A stretch of DNA of 30,382 nt from a virus: positions 1-30,382 of the IMG/VR virus record IMGVR_UViG_3300017989_000321; one strand, 5' to 3'. The notes under the pieces were generated by a model. That model saw only the letters and a program-made list of their open reading frames with translations. It searched no databases and was not told where the DNA came from. Below, piece after piece: positions 6,928-15,456 of the stretch. The position numbers and the translations under genes are program-made. Position 1 is the first letter of the stretch. Each line of letters opens with the position of its first letter.

Positions 6928-8588
6928 TGGCTGATAGATTAAAGTACAATCCATTAACAGGTGAGTTTGACTTCTCTGGGAGCGGGAATGTAGCTTCTGA
7001 GGAGGATAGCACTCCAGTACAAAGCACAGTATCAACTATTGATGTTAGGGGTGAGCTTGCTTGTTTTTTAGAAGGTGGTAAGACTGTTATTCAATACCCA
7101 CCTCCCACTTTTGCATCTCACTACAACACGAATGACGGCTCTTCTTCTGCAGTAGTACCCGATGTATCTGTAACCACTAGAAACGTCTCAAATCCAACCA
7201 CAGAGGGCAATCCGTTCAAGATAGGAGACTGGACAGCAGGAACAGCACAAGATTGTCATAGGGTTAATGCTCAGTCCTACGCTACACCTAATGACTGTTT
7301 ATTTGAGGATGATACAACCACCTTTGAGGTGAATATTTATGATGCGGACGGCTCAACAGTGTTAAATACACATACTACAGCCGCAATAACAGGGAATATA
7401 GACTTAACTGTAGATGATATTAGAATCCAAGTTACGGGCTGGACTTCAGTGTCAGGCGGTAAATATGAGGCTACAGTAACAGTTTCTTTCAATATTGATA
7501 CACTTCTCCCTAATGGTGGTAGGTATTCAGTCGAGATAATCCACCACAACTCAGGTACAGACTACACCAAGACTCAAGATGATATATTCTCAGATACAGA
7601 GAATCTTACAGCGGCTCTTACTGGGGTTACTTTCACCGAGAATACACCCGTAATAGTGAGAAAATCAGGTGTTTATATGTATGACACTGGGTCAACCTTT
7701 AATGTGGCGGTTGCAGATATAGATAACTTAAACTCAAGATCATACCCAACAACACAAGTTCAAGTGCAGGATGATAATATGGGACTGCCAGACTTAAGTT
7801 TGTCAGGCTCAGACTTAACTTCTTGGACTAATGCTCACGATAACACTAATGCTTCATACACCAAATCAGACTGGGCTATTAACCAAGCGGATTACTTTTA
7901 TCAGGGTGCAGCAGGTAGAGCTAAGGCTAGATATGTTGACTGGTCTTCTGGCTCTTGGGTGAACTCATCAACATTGACTGTAATTATTGATACTTACAAC
8001 GATGACTCTACTAGAGTTTATGAGGACTTTACAGGGGAGACTAATCGTTTAGAGGACGACTTATCCACATCTTGGGACTCAACCCAGAATTTAAATACTT
8101 ACGATGGTGGTGATAATCTACAAGTGGGGGAGGGTACTTATCTGCTCTACCCATCAACAGATTACAGTGCTTACTCCCCCAGTGCAGGATCACAGCCTGA
8201 TTACTCCTCATACTCAGGTGATGCTTATTACTACAGAAGAATGTGGCACACAGGCACAGCTCACTCAAATGGGTTGTTTAACTTTGTAGGTTTAACAGAG
8301 GCGGACATAACCGCTGATGATTTAATTATTGAAATATCCCTTAATGGTACAGACTGGTACAACTGTAATGAACCATATCTTGGTGGTTCTTTATCAGATG
8401 GTGATGGTTGTAGAATAAACTCAGGTACTCAGAATATGACTCTTAACGGCAACCTTGAATTTACACTTGGTTCTGGTGGTGCTACATCAGTCTCTACAGG
8501 TGGGGGATGGGGTATATATATCAGGTTGACTATGCCAGACACATCAACAGTCAAGCTAGACTTAATGCAAATAACTAACTGGAATTAA
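6927..8588 (+). CDS. Beta-rich virion/tail-appendage protein
   Basis: 553 aa, Ser/Thr/Asn/Asp-rich and nearly free of Lys-rich helices, as in extracellular phage structural proteins. The N-terminus 'RLKYNPLTGEFDFSG' is a recurring opening in phage tail and fibre proteins ('KYNPLTG.FD'). It is followed by a linker and several beta-sandwich-like blocks, among them 'GGKYEATVTVSFNIDTLLPNG' near residue 175. The C-terminal part contains 'LIIEISLNGTDWYNCN' and a glycine-rich end. No enzyme motif is seen. The start codon shares one base with the preceding stop, and the 1816-aa fibre begins 4 nt after its stop, so it is likely a partner or base for that fibre. It could instead be a decoration protein. 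Confidence 0.65.
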   Translation: MADRLKYNPLTGEFDFSGSGNVASEEDSTPVQSTVSTIDVRGELACFLEGGKTVIQYPPPTFASHYNTNDGSSSAVVPDVSVTTRNVSNPTTEGNPFKIGDWTAGTAQDCHRVNAQSYATPNDCLFEDDTTTFEVNIYDADGSTVLNTHTTAAITGNIDLTVDDIRIQVTGWTSVSGGKYEATVTVSFNIDTLLPNGGRYSVEIIHHNSGTDYTKTQDDIFSDTENLTAALTGVTFTENTPVIVRKSGVYMYDTGSTFNVAVADIDNLNSRSYPTTQVQVQDDNMGLPDLSLSGSDLTSWTNAHDNTNASYTKSDWAINQADYFYQGAAGRAKARYVDWSSGSWVNSSTLTVIIDTYNDDSTRVYEDFTGETNRLEDDLSTSWDSTQNLNTYDGGDNLQVGEGTYLLYPSTDYSAYSPSAGSQPDYSSYSGDAYYYRRMWHTGTAHSNGLFNFVGLTEADITADDLIIEISLNGTDWYNCNEPYLGGSLSDGDGCRINSGTQNMTLNGNLEFTLGSGGATSVSTGGGWGIYIRLTMPDTSTVKLDLMQITNWN

Positions 8589-8591
8589 CAA

Positions 8592-11500
8592 ATGGCAGTA
8601 TTATCAACAACATTTAAGACAGATCAAGGCTTTTGGACGAGTAAAGGATTAGCAAAAACTGAAGAAAATCAGTATCTATTTGAGTCTTTTATTAAATCTG
8701 GTCAAAACCTTTTAGCTGGTGAGACTTGGGCTTATACACCTGATTATGCAGCTAACAGTACAGCAGCGGACACTTGGGTTACTAATAACCCAACCCTAGG
8801 TCAAAAGTACACTCAGCAGGTTTTAACTGAAGTCCCTGGGTCAAATGGTCAGGCTTGGAGGATTATTGATGGGGGTGTGCATATTAGAAACTGGATAGCT
8901 CCAACAGACGCTCCTGATACAGACGGAACACAATCAGACGGATATTTCGCTGTAGTAATGCAAAATGACAATACTGTTATCCCACCAAGCGAAGGTAAGT
9001 ATATCAGGGACTATAAGCCAGGTTTGATAATCTTTGAGGAGGGCTACACCCCTTCAGATATGGGGTACTCAGAGCCTATTAAGGTTACTTGTTACGTCTA
9101 TATAGGTGATATGGTGAGCGATGCTCTTGGTGCTGGTACTTTTACTGGTCTATCAGACACCCCAAGCTCTTACGCAGGGGAGTCATTAAAACTTGTAAGG
9201 GTAAATGTTGGTGAAACTGCCCTAGAATTTGTGGATGTAACTGATATAGACACCTACAAGGTTAAGTCCAGTGCTACAGATACCACGGCTGGTTACTTAT
9301 ATGATGAGCTTATTGCTGGTACTGGTATTAGCATATCTGTAGGCGGTGCAGGTGATGAAAAGGTAACCATCTCAGTAGATGGATCGTCTTTAGATGGTGA
9401 TTATTTGAGACTGGATGCAGCAAATAGCCCTGTTACAGGTCCTTTAACTATTACAAACACATTGCTTGTAACAAGTACCCTAACAACAGGTGTTGATCTT
9501 ATTGTTGGTACATCAGCTCAAATAGGAACATCACTTCAAACAGGAACATTTATAACATCAGGTAGCTTCATAACCGCCCAAACAACAATAACCGCAGGAT
9601 CACATTTAATTACACAAGCACAGGGGGAATTAAGACTAAGCGACTCTGATAGCTCAAATTATGTTGGATTTAGATCACCAGCTACAGTGGCTTCAAATCA
9701 GATATGGACTCTACCAGACTCAGATGGTGCAGCTTCATCAGTTCTTACTACGGATGGCGGTGGTATTCTATCTTGGAAGTCTATAGGCACACTTGGAGAC
9801 GCTACTTATCTACGCCTAGACCTAACAAATGATCCTATATCAGGCACACTAAGCCACCACGGAGACTATCTTCTTGGTGCTACTACAGTTGCTGGTAGTA
9901 CAACAAACATAAAGGCGTCTGCTTATGACGGAGTTTTGAGTACTGGTGGCACAGATTTGGGTACGGACACTCAAACAACCCGTGATTTCTTGATGTACGG
10001 ACACGATTATCGTATTAGACAGGATGGTGATATTGCTTCAGTTTCCCTTTATATAAATACATTAACTTCTGTAACCTCAGTTACCTTAAAGGTTTGGAGA
10101 AAGTCAGGCTCAACCTATGATATGGTTGGCTCTGCCGTGCTTTCTGGGCTTGGTACTGGGTTAAATACAGATATTGCAGCCTCAATTACAGATGTGGAGG
10201 AGGGTGATTTCTTAGGTATTACAATTGTTAAGTCCACAGGTACAAATAACCAAGAGCTTAAGGCTAGAGCAGAGGCTTCTCCAGCTAACACTTGGAAAAC
10301 TTACTACTTCAACTCAGCCCAAACTGGTGATGATGTGGACTGGGAAGGTTCTTCAGATGGAAATAACAACCAAGTTGTAGTTCCACTTGAGGTAAAAATG
10401 ACTAATGCCCCTTATGCGGTGTTTATTGGAGACTCCATTATGGAGGGTCAAGTAACCACAACACCATTTACGGGTAATATGTCTTTCGTGAACGACGATG
10501 CTGATATAGAGGATATGGAAAACTCCATACCTTACTTTGTTGGTAGGTCAATGAATGTTACTTACCAGAATATGGCTATAGGAGGGCAAAAAGTATACGG
10601 AGAGATAGAGCCTAGATTTGAAGATGATGTTATAGATGCAGAACCTAGAATAATTATCGCTAATGGTGGTATTAATGACTTATTCCTACTTGGTTGGGTC
10701 GGTGCTACACCTTCAGCTGGTGATATTTCTACTGCTAAGACAAATATGATCACAGCTTGGACTTCTATTCTTGATGCAGCAGATACTGCAGGTATACCTA
10801 TTGTGGTTATGTCTCTTACTCACGGATACGACAGTGGTGTTATAACAAACCCTACACTTTACTCACAGTCTGTAGATGACTGGAATGACAGCCTTAGAAC
10901 ACTTGTTCAGAGCTATGATGATGCAATATGGATTGAAACGGATGTTTGGGTAGATCAGTTTAGAGTTGGTGGTGATGCGGGTAATCTATGGGATCAACAA
11001 GAAGAATACCGCTCTGATGGCTTACATTTCTCAGATATGGGCTATAGGAGGCTTGGTGAGGCGATTATAGACGGGATGGCTCAAGCTAGGGTGTTCGGTA
11101 AGGTTCACGCTTCTAATTTAAGGGTGGAACACGGAATTACCTTTGATGGAGACAATACTAAGTATATTCAGGTAGATAGACAAAAGAGGTACGACACTTA
11201 TGGTAATCCTTTAGTTATTAGGGGTGGTGGTGCAACAATTGGGGCAACCAATCAATATGGTGGTGATGTTATCCTTATTGGTGGTATTTCCACTGGTACA
11301 GGTAAGTCTAAGGTGGCTTTTGGTGGTTCGGAAGCTGGTTCTTCAGGTGTGGACGATAATCCTTACTCTATCTTCGGTACTATATCTGAATACGGATTCT
11401 ATTTCGGTCCAGGTGGAACAGGTAATAACTTTGCTTCATATCCCTTCCACGCACAAACTACAGGGGCAACATTATTCTTTGGTGCAGAAGCAACTACTGG

Positions 11501-14042
11501 TAAACACGCTTCAGCCTTTATTCAAGGTGGTGGTGCTACCACAGTAGCGGACAATATTGTATTTGATGGTACTCAGTACGTCGTCAGAGGACACGGAGGG
11601 GCTGGTGCAGTTAAAATATCCGCTATAGCAGTGGGTGATGCTCGCGGAGCTGGTTACGCTGGTAGTGGGTTCACTGATGGCGACACCATAGCTCTAGTTG
11701 ATATGGCAGATTATCAGACTTGGGGCTGGTCAGAGGATAAATTTAGCATATATAAAACAGATAAGACTGGTATTAGGCTCTCATCCGATGAAGATGACGG
11801 AAAAGGCTCTGTTATTGCTCAATTAGATACAGTAAATGCTACTGTTATTGGTAATAACTTTAATATGGACGATGCTACTACTAACAGATGTACCTATGCT
11901 GGTAGTGTTGTTTCTATAGCTCTGCAAGGTGGTGAGTTTATTGTTTATAACAAATCAGGCCTTGCGGTTGATGACACCTTTGTAGGTGATGAGAGATTAA
12001 GGGTGAACCTTAACGGGTCTTTAACTATAAACGACACCTATACTCTTCCAGCTTCAGATGGATCAGCTAATCAGGTATTACAAACTAATGGTGCAGGTCA
12101 GCTGTCTTGGGTAACTGGTGGTGGAGGTTCTACTTCCCCAGGTGGTTCAGATACACAGGTTCAATTTAATGATGGCGGCTCATTTGCTGGTGATTCTGCT
12201 CTTGTTTGGGATAAAACAGACAATACTTTAACTATTATAAATACATCCAAATCAGCTCTTAGGGTGGCTGATGCGGTTGATGGTGCTGGTGGTGTATTAG
12301 CCTACTCCAGTACAACAGATTCATTTACAGTCGGTGAAGGATTTGATATGACTTCTGCCACACAACTTACCGCTAGAGACACTGAGGCTTCAGCTACAAG
12401 CTATGTTGATGGAACAACCCGCTTCTATAACGACAAATTCCTTGTTGATGATGCAACGTTTGTTGCTACTGAGTCAGGAAGATTTGATACTGAGAATAAT
12501 TTAAAAATAAATAAAACAGATAGCGATCAGTACAAGGTTGATATTACTGGTACAGCAGTAACACGAAATCCATCCCTTACTTATTCTGGCTCTGGCCCTA
12601 ATGACTTAACTGTAGCTGGAACATACACAGGAACAGTTATTGAGAAATACATAGTTAAGATAACTACTGTTAACACAGGTGCAATCACTCAGATGGCATC
12701 AGGATTATTGTTTGACAGTATTATTACGTCTAACGGACACGGATTATCTAACGGGGATTATGTAGAAATAACAGGAACAGTTAAATATAATGGGGTTTTC
12801 GCTGTATATAGCGTAACTGCTAATACATTTAATATAGCAGTTCCATTTACAGCAGATGAGGCTACTGGTACTTGGACACAAGCGTTTTTCCAGTGGTCAA
12901 GTGATAATGGTACAACATTTAACGGCACAGACTTACCAAGCACAGGTATAACCACAGGCATAGACTTAACAGATAATGGCTTAACCTTTATATTCTCTGC
13001 AATATCTGGCAAGGTGGTTGACGATCAATGGGGTTTTACTGCTTACCCAAATCAAGATATTTTCAGGGGTGAGTCAGATGCTGGTAACGATGTATTCGTA
13101 ATAAAGAACGATACTGAAAGAATAGGTATAGGAACTAATGCCCCTAGCTACAAAATGTCTTTTGCTGGTTCAGCAGACACTGTTATAGGTATGGAGGCTG
13201 ATCCATCAGGTGCAGGGCATAATCTTGGAGTATTAGCAGGTGCAGCCGCAGGTACAGATCAGGATGGTGGTGTTGGTTACGTTTCTGGTGGTTATGCTAC
13301 TGGAGACGGAGGTTCTGAATTCCAAATATGGACAACTACGCCAAATCAAGGCTCTGGTACAGCTTCAAGAGCTCCATCAGCAAAGGTTACTGTTGAGGGT
13401 GGAGGTTTGATTGCAACATTTAGAAGTGCTGATGAGGCTTCTATTAACTTTAGAACTGGTACATCTGGTGCTCCTACAAACGTTGAGGAAGGTGATATGT
13501 GGTACGATGACACCAGTGATGCCATAAGAGCTTTGATTTCAGGAGCAGATCAGGCTCTTGTGGGTCATTTACACTCTGCAACATCTTATACTTCATACAC
13601 TGGTACAACTTGGACAACTCTACATACATACTCAATTCCAGCTGATTTCTGGGAAGAAGGTAAGACAGTTCAAGTAACAGCTTATGGTACTCTTTCAACA
13701 GATGCTACACCTGGCAATATTGGGTACTTGTTTAGAATTGGAACAACTACAATAGCAACAATCGGAACAGTGGCATTACCAAGCAGTTTGTCTAATAGGG
13801 GTTGGAACTCTGAGATTTACATAACCTGTACCGCTACAACAGCAACACAAGCAACCCTAGAGGTTCAGGGTCAGGTAAGACTATCACTTAGTGCAGCTGA
13901 TGCGGTTGTTATTGATATGGAAAGAACAGCGACAATAACAGTTACAAGGAATTCAGCTCAAAACCTACAAAGCAGAGTAGACTTCTCTAGTTCTGGTAAT
14001 ACGCTTGTTGAGAGGTTGTTTGTGGTAAGGGCATTAAATTAA
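8592..14042 (+). CDS. Giant tail fibre/spike with internal SGNH (GDSL) hydrolase domain
   Basis: 1816-aa host-contact protein. Residues 1-200 look like an attachment region. Glycine/threonine repeats suggestive of beta-helix or triple-stranded fibre follow (about 270-400). An SGNH hydrolase domain spans about 605-830: block I 'FIGDS' with S615, block II 'IGGQ', block III 'GGIND' with N695, and block V D809-G-L-H812. Such esterases remove acetyl or other acyl groups from cell-surface glycans. A glycine-rich section and a 'QVQFNDGGSFAGDSALVWD' fibre motif follow near residue 1190. The C-terminus is beta-rich, with no S74 chaperone motif. Two 25-residue blocks, starting TLPDSDG at 373 and TLPASDG at 1151, are related repeats. 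No ribosome site precedes the ATG. Largest gene of the window, last of its operon. Confidence 0.85.
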   Translation: MAVLSTTFKTDQGFWTSKGLAKTEENQYLFESFIKSGQNLLAGETWAYTPDYAANSTAADTWVTNNPTLGQKYTQQVLTEVPGSNGQAWRIIDGGVHIRNWIAPTDAPDTDGTQSDGYFAVVMQNDNTVIPPSEGKYIRDYKPGLIIFEEGYTPSDMGYSEPIKVTCYVYIGDMVSDALGAGTFTGLSDTPSSYAGESLKLVRVNVGETALEFVDVTDIDTYKVKSSATDTTAGYLYDELIAGTGISISVGGAGDEKVTISVDGSSLDGDYLRLDAANSPVTGPLTITNTLLVTSTLTTGVDLIVGTSAQIGTSLQTGTFITSGSFITAQTTITAGSHLITQAQGELRLSDSDSSNYVGFRSPATVASNQIWTLPDSDGAASSVLTTDGGGILSWKSIGTLGDATYLRLDLTNDPISGTLSHHGDYLLGATTVAGSTTNIKASAYDGVLSTGGTDLGTDTQTTRDFLMYGHDYRIRQDGDIASVSLYINTLTSVTSVTLKVWRKSGSTYDMVGSAVLSGLGTGLNTDIAASITDVEEGDFLGITIVKSTGTNNQELKARAEASPANTWKTYYFNSAQTGDDVDWEGSSDGNNNQVVVPLEVKMTNAPYAVFIGDSIMEGQVTTTPFTGNMSFVNDDADIEDMENSIPYFVGRSMNVTYQNMAIGGQKVYGEIEPRFEDDVIDAEPRIIIANGGINDLFLLGWVGATPSAGDISTAKTNMITAWTSILDAADTAGIPIVVMSLTHGYDSGVITNPTLYSQSVDDWNDSLRTLVQSYDDAIWIETDVWVDQFRVGGDAGNLWDQQEEYRSDGLHFSDMGYRRLGEAIIDGMAQARVFGKVHASNLRVEHGITFDGDNTKYIQVDRQKRYDTYGNPLVIRGGGATIGATNQYGGDVILIGGISTGTGKSKVAFGGSEAGSSGVDDNPYSIFGTISEYGFYFGPGGTGNNFASYPFHAQTTGATLFFGAEATTGKHASAFIQGGGATTVADNIVFDGTQYVVRGHGGAGAVKISAIAVGDARGAGYAGSGFTDGDTIALVDMADYQTWGWSEDKFSIYKTDKTGIRLSSDEDDGKGSVIAQLDTVNATVIGNNFNMDDATTNRCTYAGSVVSIALQGGEFIVYNKSGLAVDDTFVGDERLRVNLNGSLTINDTYTLPASDGSANQVLQTNGAGQLSWVTGGGGSTSPGGSDTQVQFNDGGSFAGDSALVWDKTDNTLTIINTSKSALRVADAVDGAGGVLAYSSTTDSFTVGEGFDMTSATQLTARDTEASATSYVDGTTRFYNDKFLVDDATFVATESGRFDTENNLKINKTDSDQYKVDITGTAVTRNPSLTYSGSGPNDLTVAGTYTGTVIEKYIVKITTVNTGAITQMASGLLFDSIITSNGHGLSNGDYVEITGTVKYNGVFAVYSVTANTFNIAVPFTADEATGTWTQAFFQWSSDNGTTFNGTDLPSTGITTGIDLTDNGLTFIFSAISGKVVDDQWGFTAYPNQDIFRGESDAGNDVFVIKNDTERIGIGTNAPSYKMSFAGSADTVIGMEADPSGAGHNLGVLAGAAAGTDQDGGVGYVSGGYATGDGGSEFQIWTTTPNQGSGTASRAPSAKVTVEGGGLIATFRSADEASINFRTGTSGAPTNVEEGDMWYDDTSDAIRALISGADQALVGHLHSATSYTSYTGTTWTTLHTYSIPADFWEEGKTVQVTAYGTLSTDATPGNIGYLFRIGTTTIATIGTVALPSSLSNRGWNSEIYITCTATTATQATLEVQGQVRLSLSAADAVVIDMERTATITVTRNSAQNLQSRVDFSSSGNTLVERLFVVRALN

Positions 14043-14053
14043 TAAAGTATTTT

Positions 14054-14062
14054 TGTTATAAT
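14054..14062 (+). promoter_or_regulatory. Extended -10 promoter TGTTATAAT
   Basis: TG-T-TATAAT at 14054-14062 is a perfect extended -10. TTAAAT at 14034-14039 is a weak -35 at 17-nt spacing. It lies just after the fibre stop and about 38 nt before the next ATG, which has a GGGAG ribosome site. It probably starts the transcript for the DUF1617-like gene. Confidence 0.6.
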
Positions 14063-14099
14063 AATAGTGTATATATAAGTATTAAGATGGGAGTACGAA

Positions 14100-14639
14100 A
14101 TGATACTAAAAGGAAAAACTAACAGAGAACTAGGAGGCCTATATGATGGCTTAGTTAATGTTAGCCGTGTAAACGGAGCAAATATTAAATTTAGTTACGC
14201 AGTGAGCAAGAATATGCGTAAGTTAAAACAGTTTATAGACGACCTTAAGGAGGTATTAAAGCCTACTGAGGAATTTAAGAAATATGACACTGCAAGGATA
14301 GAGATTTGTGAGAAATATTGTGAAAAAGATGAGGCATTAAAGCCTAAATTTACCCCACAAGGGAATTATATTATTAAGCCAGAAGAACAATTAAACTTTG
14401 CTAAAGAGATAGAGAAGCTAGATCACAAGAACAAGAAGATTGTTGATGAGAGAAAGAGGATTACAGAAGAGTTTGAGAGTATGTTGGATGAAAAAGTAGA
14501 AGAATTTGAACTTCACGACATCCTGTATTCTACGCTCCCAGAGACACTAATCCCTTCTCAATTAGAAGGAATACTAGATATGGTTGTTGAGGATGTTGAT
14601 CCAATGGCGAAACCAATAGAGGATAAAAAGAAAAAATAA
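14100..14639 (+). CDS. DUF1617-like phage protein
   Basis: 179 aa, highly charged and helical. Residues 1-45 ('LGGLYDGLVNV...ANIKFSYAVSKNMRKL') and the following 'IDDLKEVLKPTEEFKKY' helix, then the late 'EFELHDILYSTLPETLIPSQLEGILDMV' segment, match the general plan of DUF1617 proteins of Gram-positive phages: a substrate-like N-terminal helix pair, a long coiled coil, and a final 'ltP.dL..L..li' block. Function is not established for that family. A structural or tail-assembly role is assumed from its usual location. The start has GGGAG 7 nt upstream and its own promoter. An intrinsic terminator follows, so it is probably a single-gene unit. Confidence 0.6.
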   Translation: MILKGKTNRELGGLYDGLVNVSRVNGANIKFSYAVSKNMRKLKQFIDDLKEVLKPTEEFKKYDTARIEICEKYCEKDEALKPKFTPQGNYIIKPEEQLNFAKEIEKLDHKNKKIVDERKRITEEFESMLDEKVEEFELHDILYSTLPETLIPSQLEGILDMVVEDVDPMAKPIEDKKKK

Positions 14640-14644
14640 GGAAG

Positions 14645-14669
14645 AGGCGGCAATAAGTCGCCTTTTTTT
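14645..14669 (+). terminator. Rho-independent terminator
   Basis: AGGCGGC (14645-14651) pairs with GTCGCCT (14657-14663), one G-U included, around AATAA. It is followed by an unbroken run of seven T (14663-14669). It starts 5 nt after the DUF1617-like stop codon. It closes that unit and insulates the following small-gene cassette. Confidence 0.9.
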
Positions 14670-14693
14670 GTACCTTACAACTAGGAGGCTAAA

Positions 14694-14780
14694 ATGAACG
14701 TTAACAGATGGTTTATCATCATACTCATAGGCATACTCATTTTCCTTTGTCAGATACAGAGGTGTGGTGATGTTCTATGA
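14694..14780 (+). CDS. 28-aa single-pass membrane peptide
   Basis: Very short ORF encoding MNVNRWFIIILIGILIFLCQ followed by a Cys-containing polar tail. One hydrophobic helix covers about residues 6-19. AGGAGG with CTAA spacing precedes the ATG, and the 14-nt block from AGGAGG through the ATG is identical to the one before the 73-aa membrane protein at 1966. Its stop overlaps the next ATG (ATGA), so translation is coupled. The strong ribosome site, coupling and clean hydrophobic segment support a real gene. Function unknown: it could be a membrane anchor, toxin-like or lysis peptide. Confidence 0.65.
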   Translation: MNVNRWFIIILIGILIFLCQIQRCGDVL

Positions 14781-14953
14781 AGACAGTAACTCAATACGAA
14801 TGCAAGGATTGTGAGTTCGGGGATATACACCCTATGGAAACTTGCAAATTCTGCCCGTACACCCACAGACTCATAAACCGCAACTCAGTGGCTTGTGAAG
14901 AGATCAAAAGGAAGAAGGTGTCTCCAAAATGGCAGAAAACAAAGAAATTGTAG
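14777..14953 (+). CDS. 58-aa zinc-ribbon-like protein
   Basis: Starts in the ATGA overlap with the membrane peptide. It contains C9-x2-C12 and C23-x2-C26, a typical four-Cys zinc knuckle pair, plus a fifth Cys at residue 40 and a Lys/Arg-rich C-terminus (EEIKRKKVSPKW). Such small ribbons bind nucleic acid or act as protein adaptors. The specific partner is unknown. The 3' end overlaps the next zinc-ribbon gene by 25 nt. Codon choice (CTC, ATC, CCG, CGC) is unlike the flanking phage genes. Confidence 0.65.
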   Translation: MKTVTQYECKDCEFGDIHPMETCKFCPYTHRLINRNSVACEEIKRKKVSPKWQKTKKL

Positions 14954-15180
14954 AGATGTTTACCCTTCCTTGCCCTGAGTGCAAATGTACAGACGCAATT
15001 GTTCTCGGTGTAAGGGATGAATATCTATACCTACAGTGTCTTAATGACGACTGTGGGATAACAATAAGATGGAGTATGCGACATCTCGCTGCTATATCTT
15101 ATCCAGCTCCCGAAGAGGATTTTGATGAGACGATCAGATTCGAAGTCCCAGACAAAGGCAACAACGGAAAAACAGAGTAG
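14929..15180 (+). CDS. 83-aa zinc-ribbon protein
   Basis: Contains C15-P-E-C18 with an extra Cys at 20, and C37-x4-C42 after a beta hairpin, then a conserved-looking aromatic stretch (IRWSMRHLAAISYPAP) and an acidic C-terminus. The layout resembles small phage zinc-finger proteins of unknown function. An AAGGAAGAAGG purine stretch upstream could act as ribosome site. It is third in a chain of overlapping tiny genes and is followed by a terminator. A transcription- or host-modulating role is possible but not shown. Confidence 0.7.
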   Translation: MAENKEIVEMFTLPCPECKCTDAIVLGVRDEYLYLQCLNDDCGITIRWSMRHLAAISYPAPEEDFDETIRFEVPDKGNNGKTE

Positions 15181-15202
15181 AAAACATAAAGCCTCCTTAA
15201 AA

Positions 15203-15233
15203 GGGGAAGCGTAAAACCTTCCCCAACATTTTT
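15203..15233 (+). terminator. Rho-independent terminator after the zinc-ribbon cassette
   Basis: GGGGAAG (15203-15209) pairs with CTTCCCC (15218-15224) around an 8-nt loop. AACA and then five T follow, running into seven A. The T/A-run could also give some termination in the opposite direction. Confidence 0.8.
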
Positions 15234-15244
15234 AAAAAAAGACA

Positions 15245-15349
15245 ATGACACTAGCACTTATTTTCATACTATTTAGCGGCATAGTAGCCATACTATTCAT
15301 ATTATTTTTACTGATTATGGCTTATTATATTAGTAACCGATATAGATGA
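15245..15349 (+). CDS. 34-aa hydrophobic single-pass peptide (candidate holin-like)
   Basis: Almost wholly hydrophobic: residues 2-28 form one long membrane helix (TLALIFILFSGIVAILFILF onward) and end in a short NRYR basic tail. The only upstream purines are AAAAAAAGACA. The stop overlaps the next start (ATGA). Membrane insertion is evident. A holin or pinholin role is inferred from size and from the neighbouring cationic peptide and peptidase. Confidence 0.55.
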   Translation: MTLALIFILFSGIVAILFILFLLIMAYYISNRYR

Positions 15350-15456
15350 AAGTAATTATCAAATTCGCCCAGAGACGAAGTTTCTACTGGAGAATGAGAC
15401 GATTTATTAAAAATTTAAAACTATTTAAGAAGTGGGGCGTATGGCCAAAGAACTAG
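15346..15456 (+). CDS. 36-aa strongly cationic peptide
   Basis: Translationally coupled (ATGA) to the hydrophobic peptide. Twelve of 36 residues are Lys or Arg, with regularly spaced aromatics and aliphatics (KFAQRRSFYWRMRRFIKNLK), giving a probable amphipathic helix. Its 3' end overlaps the start of the cysteine peptidase. Membrane-active or nucleic-acid-binding roles are both possible. No family recognised. Confidence 0.5.
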   Translation: MKVIIKFAQRRSFYWRMRRFIKNLKLFKKWGVWPKN

